From NCBI RefSeq assembly GCF_007655135.1, contig NC_045130.1, positions 3,162,001 through 3,226,000 of the forward strand: a DNA stretch of 64,000 bases, written 5' to 3'. Source of the stretch: Punica granatum. Lineage: Eukaryota; Streptophyta; Magnoliopsida; Myrtales; Lythraceae. The stretch's first letter is position 1, and each line of letters begins with the position of its first letter. This document shows, one piece after another, positions 11,785 through 23,859 of the stretch. Below the pieces are notes generated by a model. It did not search any database. It saw only the letters and a program-made list of their open reading frames with translations, and was not told the DNA's origin. Position numbers and translations under genes: made by a program.

Positions 11785-11990
11785 ATATTTGGTGTAGTTG
11801 TATAAGTTGCCAACTCGAAAGGTCCTGAATCCGATTTTTGTGGGACTTCATGTGTTCATTTTTTTTCGGTTTTCCTATTCTTTGATTAGACCGATGGATG
11901 GGCTACCTTATAACCAAGCAACAAACGACGTTTATCTTTTTATGCAATCAATTCTTCTGATCTTATTAAAGTCACGTGGGCAAAGTTACT
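11785..11990 (+). repeat. Laccase upstream segment shared with 20108-20300
   Basis: TATAACCAAGCAACAA, TTTTATGCAATCAATTCTTC and GATCTTAT occur in the same order here and at 20108-20300. The two segments lie at similar distances upstream of the intact laccase and its pseudogene paralogue. The 5' part (TGGTGTAGTTG, then GGTCCTGAATCCGA) looks tRNA/SINE-derived. The duplication that created the two laccase copies therefore appears to have included this flank. The rest of 11090-12140 has no gene. Confidence 0.6.
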
Positions 11991-12148
11991 GTGACACCGA
12001 GTAATGCTAAATTATGATGAGCAGAAAGTATCCCCTTGCAGCTTATTGATGTAACTATCGGTCAACCCCTCTAACTATAATTCCAAAAGCCCCTCCACTG
12101 GACATACTCATGCACGTAGACACGGATGCATACATATAATGTTGCACG

Positions 12149-12159
12149 TATATATATAA
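12149..12159 (+). promoter_or_regulatory. Putative TATA box of the laccase gene
   Basis: TATATATATAAC lies about 65-75 bases upstream of the laccase ATG. A related TATATAAGG sits at about 20729-20737, a similar distance before the ATG of the pseudogene. Position and conservation support a core promoter, which remains inferred. Confidence 0.5.
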
Positions 12160-12223
12160 CTAGAGCATCCTTGCCGGACAAACAATCAGCTATTCATCAT
12201 ATACCGTGACAGATCCTCAGACG

Positions 12224-15200
12224 ATGGAGAGTCATACGAGGATCATCAGCTTCTCATGGAAGCGGATCCTATTTGCTCTCACGACGTTCCTCGTCACAAC
12301 CGAGGTCAACATTCTCATTCTCTCCAGCAACGTGCAGGCCGAAGGCTATATTCATCACCTCGATTTCATTGTGAGAATCACTCTCTATATCCATCTTTAT
12401 CCATGCATTAGATTAATTAATCAAATACATGTATTAGTTTACATGCACACGTGAGGGTTAATTATTTTTCTGAGAACTGCTATTAAGTTTGTCAAGCCAT
12501 GATCGTATGCTCTTCTACATATATGCTTCAATTTATGTAATGTACGAGAAGGTGGGTGCACATTGCATGGATATCTAGCTAGTTCAAACCTTTGTTCCAT
12601 AACACAAATATTAAACATGCGTTGGACTTTTACCCCCCCAAACCGGAAAAAACATGGTAGAAGTGATTAGAAGAACGAAGATGAATATACAGGAAGGAGC
12701 AGAATTGAACGAAACTATTACGTGAGTCGTGATTTCATCGTTAAAAGAAAAATTACTGAAAATTCATGATTTTTTATATACAATTTATTCGTTTATTGAT
12801 TTTTAGCCAACTGCCGTCTCCATATATAAGCAAATTGTGATCATTAACTTTTTGGCAATTGTATTCAACATATTATTTATGATTAGAGATAGTTTTACCG
12901 GTTCACCTGAAAAAAAAAAATACCATTGACATTATTATTATTCCTTATTAAGCATGTATTTTGCAAATTTGCAGCTGGAGGAGAAAAATTATACGAGGTT
13001 GTGTGCTACCAAGAGTATGCTGGTCGTGAATGGCATGTTTCCTGGTCCAACCATAAGAGTTCGGAGAGGGGATACTGTCTTTGTTAACGCCATCAACAAA
13101 GGAACCTTCGGCGTCACTCTTCATTGGTTCTCTCTCTCAAAGACAATCTATAATAATTTTTCTTCTCTTATAACTATTTATACGTAAAATAATCTATTGT
13201 TTTCTACATATATATTCAAATCTATCTTCGATTCTTAGTCAATCAAATGATGAGTAGAGACTAAATAAATGTAATGTATTTCCGATGAGAGTCGTTCATG
13301 TCAAAAGATTCAATATGATATAAGTAACACATGGCCGTGACGGAAAATGTTGGAAACTAAATCTCAGACTGGGTAGGAAGAAAAGCATCTTTTCTTTGCA
13401 AGAAATCTAGAATCTATATTGCAAGCTAATTAGGAAAAAGATAAGTAAATATATTTTGTAATTTCATCATTATGTAATTAGTTCATGTAAGTACTTCCGG
13501 TACTCCTGTTCGAAGGTCTTTTTTTTTCCTTCTGTTTTCTTTCTCTCTTTTCACTTGCAGCAACACGCTGGCCATTGATGAGTCCTTTACTTTTTTTTTT
13601 TGCTCGGTAGGCCATTGATAAGTCCTAGTCTTTTGGTATGTTAATTTTTTTGATGACATTCCCTGCAGGCACGGGGTACTGCAACCAAGAAATCCATGGT
13701 CTGACGGTCCGGAGTACATAACGCAGTGTGCAATCAAACCGGGTGCAAATTTCACTTATGAAATCAATTTTTCAGTCGAAGAAGGAACGGTCTGGTGGCA
13801 TGCTCATAGTGATTGGACAAGAGCAACAGTTCACGGCGCCATTGTTGTTTACCCACCAGAAGGAACTCCTTATCCTTATCCTCAGCCTGATGCAGAAGAG
13901 GTTATGATCTTGGGTATGCGGAAATTTAAATTACAATTTGGTTTCCTTTTGTTCGAAGTTGAGAATCAACACAATCTTTTTTTTTTTAATATCCCCCTTT
14001 TTTATGTTCTTTAAGTTTTAATTTTCCATGTTTCTTTTTCCAGGGTCTTGGTTCAAAGGCGATGTCAGAGCGATGGTTGAAGAAGACTTAGTAGAAGGTG
14101 TAGACTTGCCCACATCAGATGCTTACACAATTAATGGCCAGCCCGGGGATTTTTACCCTTGCTCTAATGGTATGCATATAATTCTAACTCATTCTTCACA
14201 TGGATATTATGTCATGCTGATTGTCAGTACCCCATATATATATAATTAATTAATTAATTAAGATAAAACAGCGAATTGCCTCTCCTCTTTTTCATGCTGC
14301 AGGATCAACCTATAGATGGCATGTCGACTACGGGAAGACCTATCTTCTCAAGATTGTGAATGCGGCCATGAATGCAGAACTCTTTCTAGGCATCGCAGGG
14401 CACAACCTCACCATTGTGGGGATGGATGGATCGTACGTGAAACCCTTTGTCACGAGATACATCATGATATCACCCGGACGCACCATTGATGCATTGCTCA
14501 CTGCAAACCAGACCCTGGGTCAATACTACATCATTGCCAGGCAATTCATCAGCGCAGTCATCACTTACGAGTTATATGACTTCACAAATGTATCAGCGAT
14601 CCTACAGTACAATGGGGACTACACACCCCCAGAGAAGCCAGAGTTCGTGACTTTGCCGAATTATTATAACATCAATGCAGCAATGGACTTCACAGGAAGG
14701 ATACGAAGCTTGGCAGATGAAGCTCACCCGATTGATGTCCCCATGAACATCACGACTAAAATGTACATTACAGCTTCGCTTAATCAATTCTTGGAACCTG
14801 GAGACACTTTCAGAATGTCCTCTAGCATGAACAATATAAGCTGGAATAACGCAAAGCTCGACATACTCACGGCCTATTACAGGTAGGCAAACCTTTGGAC
14901 TCCCTCTTCTTATAGAAAATTTCTCATTTCTCTCGCCCTTTTTTTTTCCATCTATATAAGACTAAAAATTATATGGAATTACAAAGAAAGAAACTAAAAT
15001 TTTCCCTTGCTAAGTTGATCAAGTGGTTAAAAAGATGATAAGAAGTTGACATGTATCAGGTTCGACCCTATCGTTGCAAAAGGAAGTAGCATAATCTGAT
15101 TTTTTTAAAACTTGTGGACCTGAATCAGAAACATAAGTGGCGTCTACACCACTGACTTTCCGGACGAGCCGCCCTATTTCTTCGACTTCACGGGTATATT

Positions 15201-15999
15201 GCCAGGGTACGACATGGTTGATGCGGACACTGGGACCCGGGTGAAGGTGTTGAACTATGGGGAGGAGGTTGAGATTGTGTTCCAGGGCACGAACGTGTTT
15301 AATTCATCCGTACAACACCCAATGCACCTGCACGGCTACGACTTCTACGTTGTTGGGGCAGGGCGGGGAAACTACGACTTCGACAATGACCCCAAAACTT
15401 ACAATCTTGTGGATCCCCCTCACCTCAACACCATGTCTTCTCCCAAGAGTGGGTGGGTTGCCATACGGTTCAGGGCCAATAATCCTGGTATGTAATACCT
15501 TGCTAATATTTGCCTCTGGCTTGACTTCAGTTGAATGAAAGTCTTTTATTTACCAAAAAAAAAATAAAATTGCCATGACTCCTTAATTATTCATAGGTAC
15601 TGTATCATAGAGAAGGGAAATATAGGGACACATGGAATCCTGATGGGTGGAATTGAATTCACGATCTCTTATGCCATTAAACCAAATTGCCCTTCTCATA
15701 TATATATATATATTCTTAATTATTATACATCTACCATTGTGTATAGCTCATAATTGTTTAGGAAATGATTTCTTTGTATATCATGCTATTGATTTAAGGC
15801 GTGAATATCGTTGGCAGGCACGTGGTTGTTGCATTGTCACCTTGACAGACACTTCTCCTGGGGAATGAACACAGTTTTGATTGTATTGAATGGGCCGACT
15901 AAAGAGACAAGTTTGAGGGAACCCCCTTCCAATATGCCTACCTGTAAACCTACGCTAGAGCTCAAAGGGACTGCTGAAGATAAATTGTTCGAGGGTTGA
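12224..15999 (+). CDS. Laccase (multicopper oxidase), intact, 7 exons
   Basis: Encodes a secreted plant laccase, which oxidises phenolics such as monolignols or flavonoids while reducing O2 in the apoplast. Exons read as 12224-12370, 12975-13126, 13669-13913, 14044-14169, 14303-14882, 15129-15487 and 15818-15999. All junctions are GT-AG, frame is kept and the product is 596 aa, slightly longer than the usual 560-580. Residues about 10-38 form a hydrophobic signal peptide. All four copper motifs are present: HWHG (99-102), WWHAHSDW (142-149), HPMHLHG (480-486) and [12 protein letters not shown] (542-553). The last contains the type-1 Cys543 and a Met at the axial position (553). The GMNTV tail resembles the LAC14/LAC15 (TT10) branch more than lignin laccases, but that subgroup is my inference. 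The start is the first ATG after a TATA box and is shared with the pseudogene paralogue. Intron 5 holds a SINE-like scrap near 15008. Confidence 0.93.
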
Positions 16000-18110
16000 G
16001 TCTCACTAGACTTCCGATCATCTTAATTATCATTTGAACGTATAAATGCATGTTTTGTCATTGTCCGATTTATTGATGATGAGGGTACCATGTAAGACCT
16101 ATTAGCTACGATTATTATTAGCTATAAAAAAAGCTACGATTATTATCAATATTGGTTATTATAGTCTGGTCGTGCTTGTCCATCTGCATATGCCAGTGAA
16201 TTGTCACGGTAGTTTGAGCCAAAATGCGACCTTATTGTAGTTTGTTTCTTGGAATATACCTATATTTGCCCTCAAAGAAAATGAATAAGTGAAATGCAGG
16301 GGTAGTCTAATATATATGCATATGTTACAGGAAAGAGTCGACAACCATCACACCCTCCGATCAACATAAGATTGGTAAATTATGTATGACTTCAACCCGC
16401 TAGTCCTAGTGGCAACCAAAAAAAAAAACTAGTCTGCTACAGGAGTAGAAATTTTATGATTTGAGAGATCTTTAATCGTTTATTGGACTGACACGATTCA
16501 ATTGAATTACGTTGGTCTTTCACATGCGAGATATACACGGAAGAAAGAAAATAGAGTAAACTGAGCGAGGGACACCTCTGCCCAAAGTGAGCCAACACGT
16601 AATAGCCAGTCAACAACATCTTCAAACGCTCCAAAGAGTCCGACAGAACGCATAATTATATTTTCCGACACCAGCTCCAAGGAGTCCAAACCCTACAAAA
16701 GCTCCCGAAACTTGGGCTTAGACCCCGTTTCCTACCCAAAAATAAAGAGCCCCTTAAAGTTCAGTTGTGATTTTCATACCGGGTCGACCATCAACTACGA
16801 GAAATCTCGGTATTTCGATTAAAGCTTTTTGTCGGAAATTTCCAACAGATTATATCGAGGAAAATGCCATCAGAAATAGGCGAGAGTATCCAACAATATA
16901 TTTCTACAGAAATCCATTTCCGACAAATTTTTGATGGAAGTTAAATGGAAACTATTGGAAAAACTAAAACCAATAAAAAAATGATTTATGATATGAGTTT
17001 TAGTCGGAAAATTTAATTATTTTTCAACAAAATTTAGTCAAAAACTCTTTGGATAAAATATTAAAAAAGACTTTCTGACCAAAAAAAACTCTGTTGGAAT
17101 TGATTTTTTAAAAATAAATATTCTAAAAAATTTAACAAATAATAGATACTACAAGTTTATAGTATCTATTATTTTTTAAAAAAACTCTGGTTTGGGCCAC
17201 CGTCCAATCAGCCCTTATTTTTCTTTTCGGCCCAGTCCAATCAGCCATTATTAATTTTGAAAATAAAATTTTCGTCCAAATATTCTAACAAGGGTTTTTT
17301 TTTTTTCAAGTACCATTTTTCTCGGTGGGCTTCATATACATTCTGTTTTGGGTTATGAAAAGGCCCACGGATCTAATAACAAGTAAATACATTCTTTTTT
17401 CAATAAAGGGTTTTGGATACATTAGTTTAGCCTTTTTTTCTCTGAATCTTAGGCCATAAATATCCAATTTTATATCCATACTATATACTACATATAGAAG
17501 GGTCAAACGTCTTATAATATCTTTCGACATTTATTTTCTAAAACGTGCATCTCTGTCTCTTTTTTTCGTAGGTTGCATCTGTCTCTTCAATTTGCATGTT
17601 TGAAAATATGTATGTATCTCGTCAGACAATTTTTTTGTAAAATTTCACCTAGAAGACCTATACATCAATTGCCATTTTTCTAATGCACCTTCTCATCAAT
17701 AAACGCCTCTCATTAATTATATTGATAAAAACAAAATATATATACTTATTTAATCAACAAATCATATATTAAAATCTCATTTTTGTCTCTCCATATTTTG
17801 ATTCCAGTCTCACATTATGAAATTCCTAAAATGCCGTTTCTATAAAAGAGTCTCATGTGCCGTCTCATTTTCTTTCATCTCCAACAGAAGGGAAATTTTG
17901 TTAGGAAGGAACGAAAAATAAATAAATAAATAAATATCTCTTTTGCACCACCCGAAAGAACATACTTAAACCCCCTATTTTAAATGAGAGAATGAACATT
18001 GTGAATTAAATTTTGAAAAAAAAAAAAACATCCTTACATGCCCTCATTGTCCGAACTTATTCGGAATTGTTACAATTTTTTTTGGCCAATAATTGTTACA
18101 CGGTTACCAA
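16000..18110. other. Intergenic DNA with CACTA-like subterminal motifs
   Basis: No gene seen. The stretch 16830-17110 repeats TCGGAAA, CCGACAAA and TTTCCGAC-type motifs in both orientations. This is the look of subterminal repeats of plant CACTA transposons, but I see no intact CACTA ends. The rest is AT-rich without recognisable content. Confidence 0.4.
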
Positions 18111-18119
18111 TATTATTTT

Positions 18120-18181
18120 CCCTCGATGATATATACATACATATATGTATATATATGTATATGTATATGTATATGTATATG
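18120..18181. repeat. TATG/TATATG microsatellite
   Basis: A run of ATATAC, ATATGT and GTATAT units. It produces a spurious His-Ile repeat in a minus-strand open frame. The following 18200-18740 has no gene. Confidence 0.8.
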
Positions 18182-18746
18182 ACAGGAAATAAAGTAATGA
18201 AAAACATAATGTAAAACCAAAATCATAAAGAGGTGGCACGTGGTGTAGAATTGTGCAAGAATTAACCCGCTTTGTGAGGGAGGGGTGTAGTTGACTTGAC
18301 TTGACTGTCGAACGATCGATGGATGGGGTAAGTGACCGTGTGAGGGGTAGCTGACTGTGGGCCTCATAAGGGAATCAGCTACTTGAGTTGTCGGTTTCAT
18401 GTTTTATCCGTTCAACTGGGACAAAGAAAATAAAATCTAACGGCTGGAAACTTCATGTCACCACGACTCAATGTCGTGCTATAATTTTTCTATAGATTAT
18501 ATACATTAGTCACGGAATCCGAGCGTTACACGTTTTTTTTATTATTATCAATTTTATTATCTTTCGTATGCATGTTTTAAACGACTGTAGATTATAATTT
18601 ACAATCAACAAGAGTACATATTATATTAGATATATATGATTGATGCAATGTTAATGGAATTTCACTAAAAAAAATTGTAAGTAAAAACCATATTAAATAT
18701 TGCATGTGAAACCATATATTATCAGAAAAATGCATATTTATTTGTT

Positions 18747-19145
18747 GGGTTAATCACTTAAAAAAAACCACATTTACACTTTTTCTTAAATATAACATGA
18801 CATCTATAAAATAGCACAGAAAGGTATGGCTTTTGCATTTTTCCTAAATATAGTACAACTTTTGGAGAGTAGCACGGAAAAGCACAACATTTGCACTTTT
18901 TTCTAAATATAGCACCATCTTTAAAAATTAGCACAGAAAGGTACGACCTTCAGGTTTAATTGCGATTCTAGCAGGTTATAAAAGAAGATCGTGGCTCAAG
19001 GTTGTGCCTTTCTATGTTATTTTTTAAAAGTCGTGCTATAGTTAGGAAAAAATGTAAAAATCGTGTTTTTCTAATGCTATTTTCTTAATGTCGTGCTATA
19101 TTTAGGAAAAAGTGTAAAAGTCATACTTTTTTAGGTAATCAACCC
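18747..19145. mobile_element. Mutator-like foldback MITE, copy 2
   Basis: Same family as 9236-9693: starts GGGTTAATCACTTAAAAAAA and ends TTAGGTAATCAACCC, with inverted halves containing CTAAATATAGCACC and GTGCTATATTTAGG. The flanks TTATTTGTT (18738-18746) and TTATTTATT (19146-19154) agree at 8 of 9 positions, consistent with an old 9-bp target duplication. Confidence 0.8.
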
Positions 19146-19149
19146 TTAT

Positions 19150-20107
19150 TTATTTCAATATACTTATATCATATGTATATAGATGTTTATCTATTTATTG
19201 TTTATTTTAATGTTAATATTGATGTGATTAGATATTGGTTAACTTAAAAAAAAAATTCAAGATTATTAAATATATTATGTAGAAAATAAAATCCTCTAAA
19301 AGTATTTCAAAATTATTATGATTATATTGATATCTTATCAAAAAAATATTCTTTCAATTTGAAAATTTCATAAATTCGATAAAAAGACAATATTAAAGAT
19401 GATCCATGCAATCGTGCATATATTATCAAAAGATATATATATATATATATATATTAATAGAATAAGGAGTTTTAGTGCAGTGGCACAACATCTCGACTCA
19501 GATGCAAGAGGTCCTGCTTCAATCCTCAACTAAGGGACTTATAACTCATTTGTTTCACTTTATTTCCTATTCTTGTATAAGGCCATGGACCACGTCTATG
19601 ATCCAATATATATACATATTCATACATAAGTTATATATTAATATATATTTGTTTTAAATATAAATTTATTATAATATTGATATCTATGTGATTAGATATT
19701 AATTTTTTATCTTAAAAAAATCTAAGATTGTTAAAATTATAAATAACAAGTTCTTCTAAAAAGTTTGAAACATATTCAGTTATATTGATATCTTATAAAA
19801 AAATATTAATTAATTTTGAAACTTCACAATTCGTAATTTATTAAATATCATTCAACTGACAATATTTCATTAAAAAATTAGAAAAAAATTTATGGATTTT
19901 ATCATAGAACATCAATTAAAATTTTCTTAAAAAGCTTTTTTTAACCAAAAGAAGCTTTTATTAAAAATTATTGAAAAAATTCAAAAAATCTAGAAAATTT
20001 TATTATGTGATCCGGGTTTTTTGAAGTTGTCTGGCCATGCTCACCATGTCTCTAGACCAACATATAGATGCACGGTACCATGTTTAATTGAAGCAAAAAA
20101 TGAGAAA
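19150..20107. other. AT-rich intergenic DNA
   Basis: No gene. It contains a TA run at about 19435-19455 and a diverged SINE-like scrap at about 19476-19600 (GTGCAGTGGCACA, then GGTCCTGCTTCAATCC). The remainder is poly-A/T-rich. Confidence 0.4.
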
Positions 20108-20300
20108 ATGGCTTGGTATAGTGGGCATAAGTCGCCAACTCCGAGCCAGGACGTCTCTAATTCGAATCTCACCAATGAGACTTTATGCATTTTTTTTTTC
20201 TTTTTCCTCGTTTCTTTCATTAGACCATGGGTTTCCCTATAACCAAGCAACAACTAATGGGTTATTTTTTTATGCAATCAATTCTTCCGATCTTATATAC
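20108..20300 (+). repeat. Laccase upstream segment shared with 11785-11990
   Basis: Paralogous to 11785-11990 (TGGTATAGTGGGC, TATAACCAAGCAACAA, TTTATGCAATCAATTCTTC, GATCTTATA). It marks the duplicated 5' flank of the laccase pseudogene. The following 20340-20700 is GC-richer but contains nothing I recognise. Confidence 0.6.
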
Positions 20301-20799
20301 GTCGTCTTTTTCTTCTTTTATTTTTATTTTTTTCCCTTATAGATAATAGGTAAATTAATTGAGGTTTGGCCAGAGTTTTGGCTGAGACGCCGAGGGAGGG
20401 GAAGGAGCACTCGGATAGACCACTGATCGGAGCAGAGGGTGAGGTATAGGATCGATCTTGCAGGGACGACATAGCTCAATGGATGTCCTGCGGGGAGATG
20501 GGTTTGAGAATTGTATAGGCCGGCTTGAGGGGGGCTGGTAGGTGGTCTTAATTTGCAGGGATAGCGTTAGGATTTTTAAACGGAAAGTTTTTTGGGTTTT
20601 TTTTTTTTAATTGAATGTGAGTGAATGAGGGAGAGGCCTGGAGGTTGGGAGCAGATGGGAGGAGTAAAGACAAGTGATTATTAAACCCCCTGTACTTACA
20701 TGCAGGCATGCACACTTGCACGCATATAATATATAAGGAGACTATCCTTTCCAGGCGATCAAACTGCATTCATCATATCCAGTGAGAGATCCTTAGACG

Positions 20800-23589
20800 A
20801 TGGAGAGACTGAGACATACAAGGATCATCAGCTTTTCATGGGAACGGGTCCTATTTGCTCTCACGACGTTCCTTGTCACAGCCGAGCTCCACCTTCGCAT
20901 CCTCTCCTACAATGTGCAGGCGGAAGTCAATATTCATCACCTCAATTTCATCGTATCATCACTTTCTATATCCATCTATATCTATGTATTAGAATACGTT
21001 AATCATATATAGACACACATATATTAATTTACATGCACACGACGGTTTATAATTTTCTGAGAATTACTGTTAAGTTGGTCAAGCTATGATCATATGCTCT
21101 TTTACATATATGCTTCAACTTTTGTAATGTACAAGAATGTTGGTGTGCATTGCATGGATCTAGTTCGAGTGTATTTCTTTTGTTCCACAAAACGAATTTT
21201 AAGTACGTTTTCGAACTTTGATCCCGCAAAAAAGGAAAACATGTTTGAAGTGATTACAAGAACAGGGTGGAGTATATAGAAAATTTACATTGTTTACTTT
21301 GCCACTCTTAGGAATTTATAGGAAGCAGCCGATTGAACGAAATCAGTGTGTGAGTTGTGATTTCGCGGTTAAAAAAATGGGGGTAAATCTGAACCAAAAT
21401 CGAATATTGATTTTTTTTTTGGGTTAAAGAATATTGATTATTTCTTTATATGTAATTTAATCATTTATTAATTATTAGCCAACTCCCTTCTCAATAGTAA
21501 GCAAATAGTCATCATTACCTTTTTAGCGGTCATATTTTCTTTTACAAGGAAGACTCATGGGTTCAGTGTAATATATATTTGTATATACCCTATAATTTGA
21601 AAGTCCAACGGGCCTCAACTAATTCAGTTCGAGCCGGGTCGACCCCTAGCATGAATTTTCTTCATTCACAAGAGTCGAACCCGAGACATTGCTTAAAGGG
21701 AACATGCGTCGAACCGCTTAAACGAATCCATGTTGGTGTGAGCTCGGTACATTAATTGTCATTTTCATTACTACATGTAAAAAAAAAATCACCATTAATA
21801 TTATGATCATTCCTAATTAAGCATGTATTTTGCAAATTTGCAGCTGGAGGAGAGAGTTTTTGCCAGTTGTGCTCTAATACGAGTATACTGGTTGTGAATG
21901 GCATGTTTCCTGGTCCAACCATAAGAGTTAGGAAAGGGGAAACTGTTTACAATAACGCCATCAATAAGGGAACCTACGGCATCACTCTTCATTGGTTCTC
22001 TCTCTGAGACAATCCATAAGAATTTTTATTCTTTTATGACTCTATTTATACTTAATTAAATTAATAATTTATCATTTCTTCATATATTTAGATTCTTAGT
22101 CAATCAAATCAGGATGATTGCATGATACACAAGAACTCGCAAAAATGATATATTGTGTTTAAATACATATTTACATTAACTAGAGACCATAAACAGATAT
22201 AATGTACATGTAAGATAACGATGCATTGCTCACTGCGAACCAGAACCCGAGTCACTACTACATTGTTGCCAGGCTATTATTAGTGGGATACTCACTTACC
22301 AGTTCTATGACATCACAAATGCATCGGAGATCCTACAGTATAATGGGAACTACACAGCCCCAGAGAAGCCGGAGCTCCCAACAATCACGTACTTGCCGAA
22401 GTACTTTAGCATTGATGCAGTGATGAACTTCACGGTGAAGATGCGAAGCCTGGTAGACGAAGATCACCCAAATGATGTCCCCATGAACGTCACGACCAAA
22501 ATGTTCATAACAGTTTCGGTTAGCCAACTCTTGGAAAACACCAGCAACGGTATCAGAATGTCCTCTGGCTTGAACAATATGAGCTGGGTAAACCCAAGCA
22601 TAGATGTTCTTACGGCCTATTACATGTACTTACGGACTTCCCTCTTCATAAAATTTAGTCGTCTCTCTTGCTTGTTTGCTTCTCCGGTGAAATCCGAGGC
22701 CGAGAAGCCCAAGCACGGTTAAAGTTATATCTTTTGCATCTCTCTTTATTTAATTCCTTAAGGTTTCATGTCATGAGAGAAAAAATTGTCGGAACATTTC
22801 GGTCAAGAAAGTGGTGCAATCTTCTGATTTTTAAGGTTACGCATATCTGGATCTGCAGGAATCAGCGTGGTTTCTACACCATGGACTTCCCAGATGATCC
22901 GCCTACATTCTTCGACTTCACCGGTTTGCCTCCAGAATACAACACGAGTGCATCGGACCGTGGGACCAGGCTGAAGGTGTTGAACGTCGAAATATTCTTC
23001 CAGGGAACAAATGTGCTTAATGCGCCCATAGACCACCCGATGCACTTGCACGGCTACTGCTTCTATGTGGTTGGGGAAGGAAGAGGAAACTAAGACTTCG
23101 AAAATGACCCAAAAACTTACAATCTAGTGGACCCCCCTCACCTTAACACCATATCTTCTCCCAAGAATGGGTGGATCGCTATTCGATTCAGGGCCAATAA
23201 TCCCGGTATTTACCTATATACGTTCATAATATTCCTAAATTTCATATATCTTATATCCTTTTGTTACTTAATTATACCTCGCTTCTGGTACATGTAAGTA
23301 TTTTGCAACTGCTTTCATCTAAGGTGTGAATGTCGTCTGGGCAGGCGTATGGTTATTCCACTGTCACTTTGACAGACATTTGTCATGGGGAATGAATACA
23401 GTTCTAATCGTAAAGGACGGGCCGACTCCAGAGACAAGTATGAGGGAACCTACTCCGAATATGCCTTCCTGTGGAGTTGAATCAAACCTCAAAGCGGCCA
23501 CCGATTATAATCATTCCAAGGTTGATTTCTCGACCAAGACATGTCCGAGCATTTTGCCTGCCAATAGTGAAAAAATTATATTGGTATAG
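20800..23589 (+). pseudogene. Laccase pseudogene, paralogue of the intact copy
   Basis: Exon equivalents lie at 20800-20952, 21844-21994, about 22220-22626, 22860-23206 and about 23346-23589. Exon 2 is one base shorter than in the intact gene (151 against 152), which shifts the frame near the LC(S/A)T stretch. Exons 3, 4 and the first part of exon 5 are absent, removing the HWHG and WWHAHS copper motifs. What remains of exon 5 starts abruptly at the codons for DALLTANQ and has another single-base loss near 22290. Exon 6 lacks four codons (YGEE in the intact copy) and has a Tyr-to-stop change at 23091-23093. The HPMHLHG and HCHFDRHLSWGM motifs survive, and the C-terminal tail differs and is longer. 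Each lesion alone would prevent a working enzyme. The promoter TATA is retained, so transcription is possible. Confidence 0.92.
21595..21740 (-). mobile_element. SINE-like repeat, family B, in pseudogene intron 1
   Basis: On the minus strand: GTTTAAGCGGTTCGACGC, AATGTCTCGGGTTCGAC (B-box-like), TCTTGTGAATGAAG, GACCCGGCTCGAACTG and AATTAGTTGAGGCCC. It matches the copy at 10530-10680 in order and orientation. The intact laccase has no such insertion in intron 1. Confidence 0.55.
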
Positions 23590-23766
23590 TCCAGGTTGTG
23601 AATAAGAACAGCTGCCGGCACTACTTGAACGTCTCTGTTAGCTAAAATTAGTTCAAATTTCTGGGGTCGCACTTGCCGCTTCCTCTTGAGAATATCTTCA
23701 AAAGTCCTTTTTCAACTTGATATGATGAGAAATAATCAATATCGAGTCCATGAGTTTACCTATTTG

Positions 23767-23855
23767 TTATAATAAATCATTCCAAGGTCGAGTCTTGCTA
23801 CACGTCCAAGCATTTTGTTCGTCAAAGTAACAAAATTAATGTATTGTCGTTCAAG
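23767..23855 (+). repeat. Second copy of the laccase pseudogene 3' tail
   Basis: AATCATTCCAAGGT, CAAGCATTTTG and AAAATTA..GTATTG repeat, in order, the last about 85 bases of the pseudogene coding end (23504-23590), about 260 bases further on. This suggests a local duplication or remnant of yet another laccase copy. No open frame is kept. Confidence 0.55.
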
Positions 23856-23859
23856 TTTA

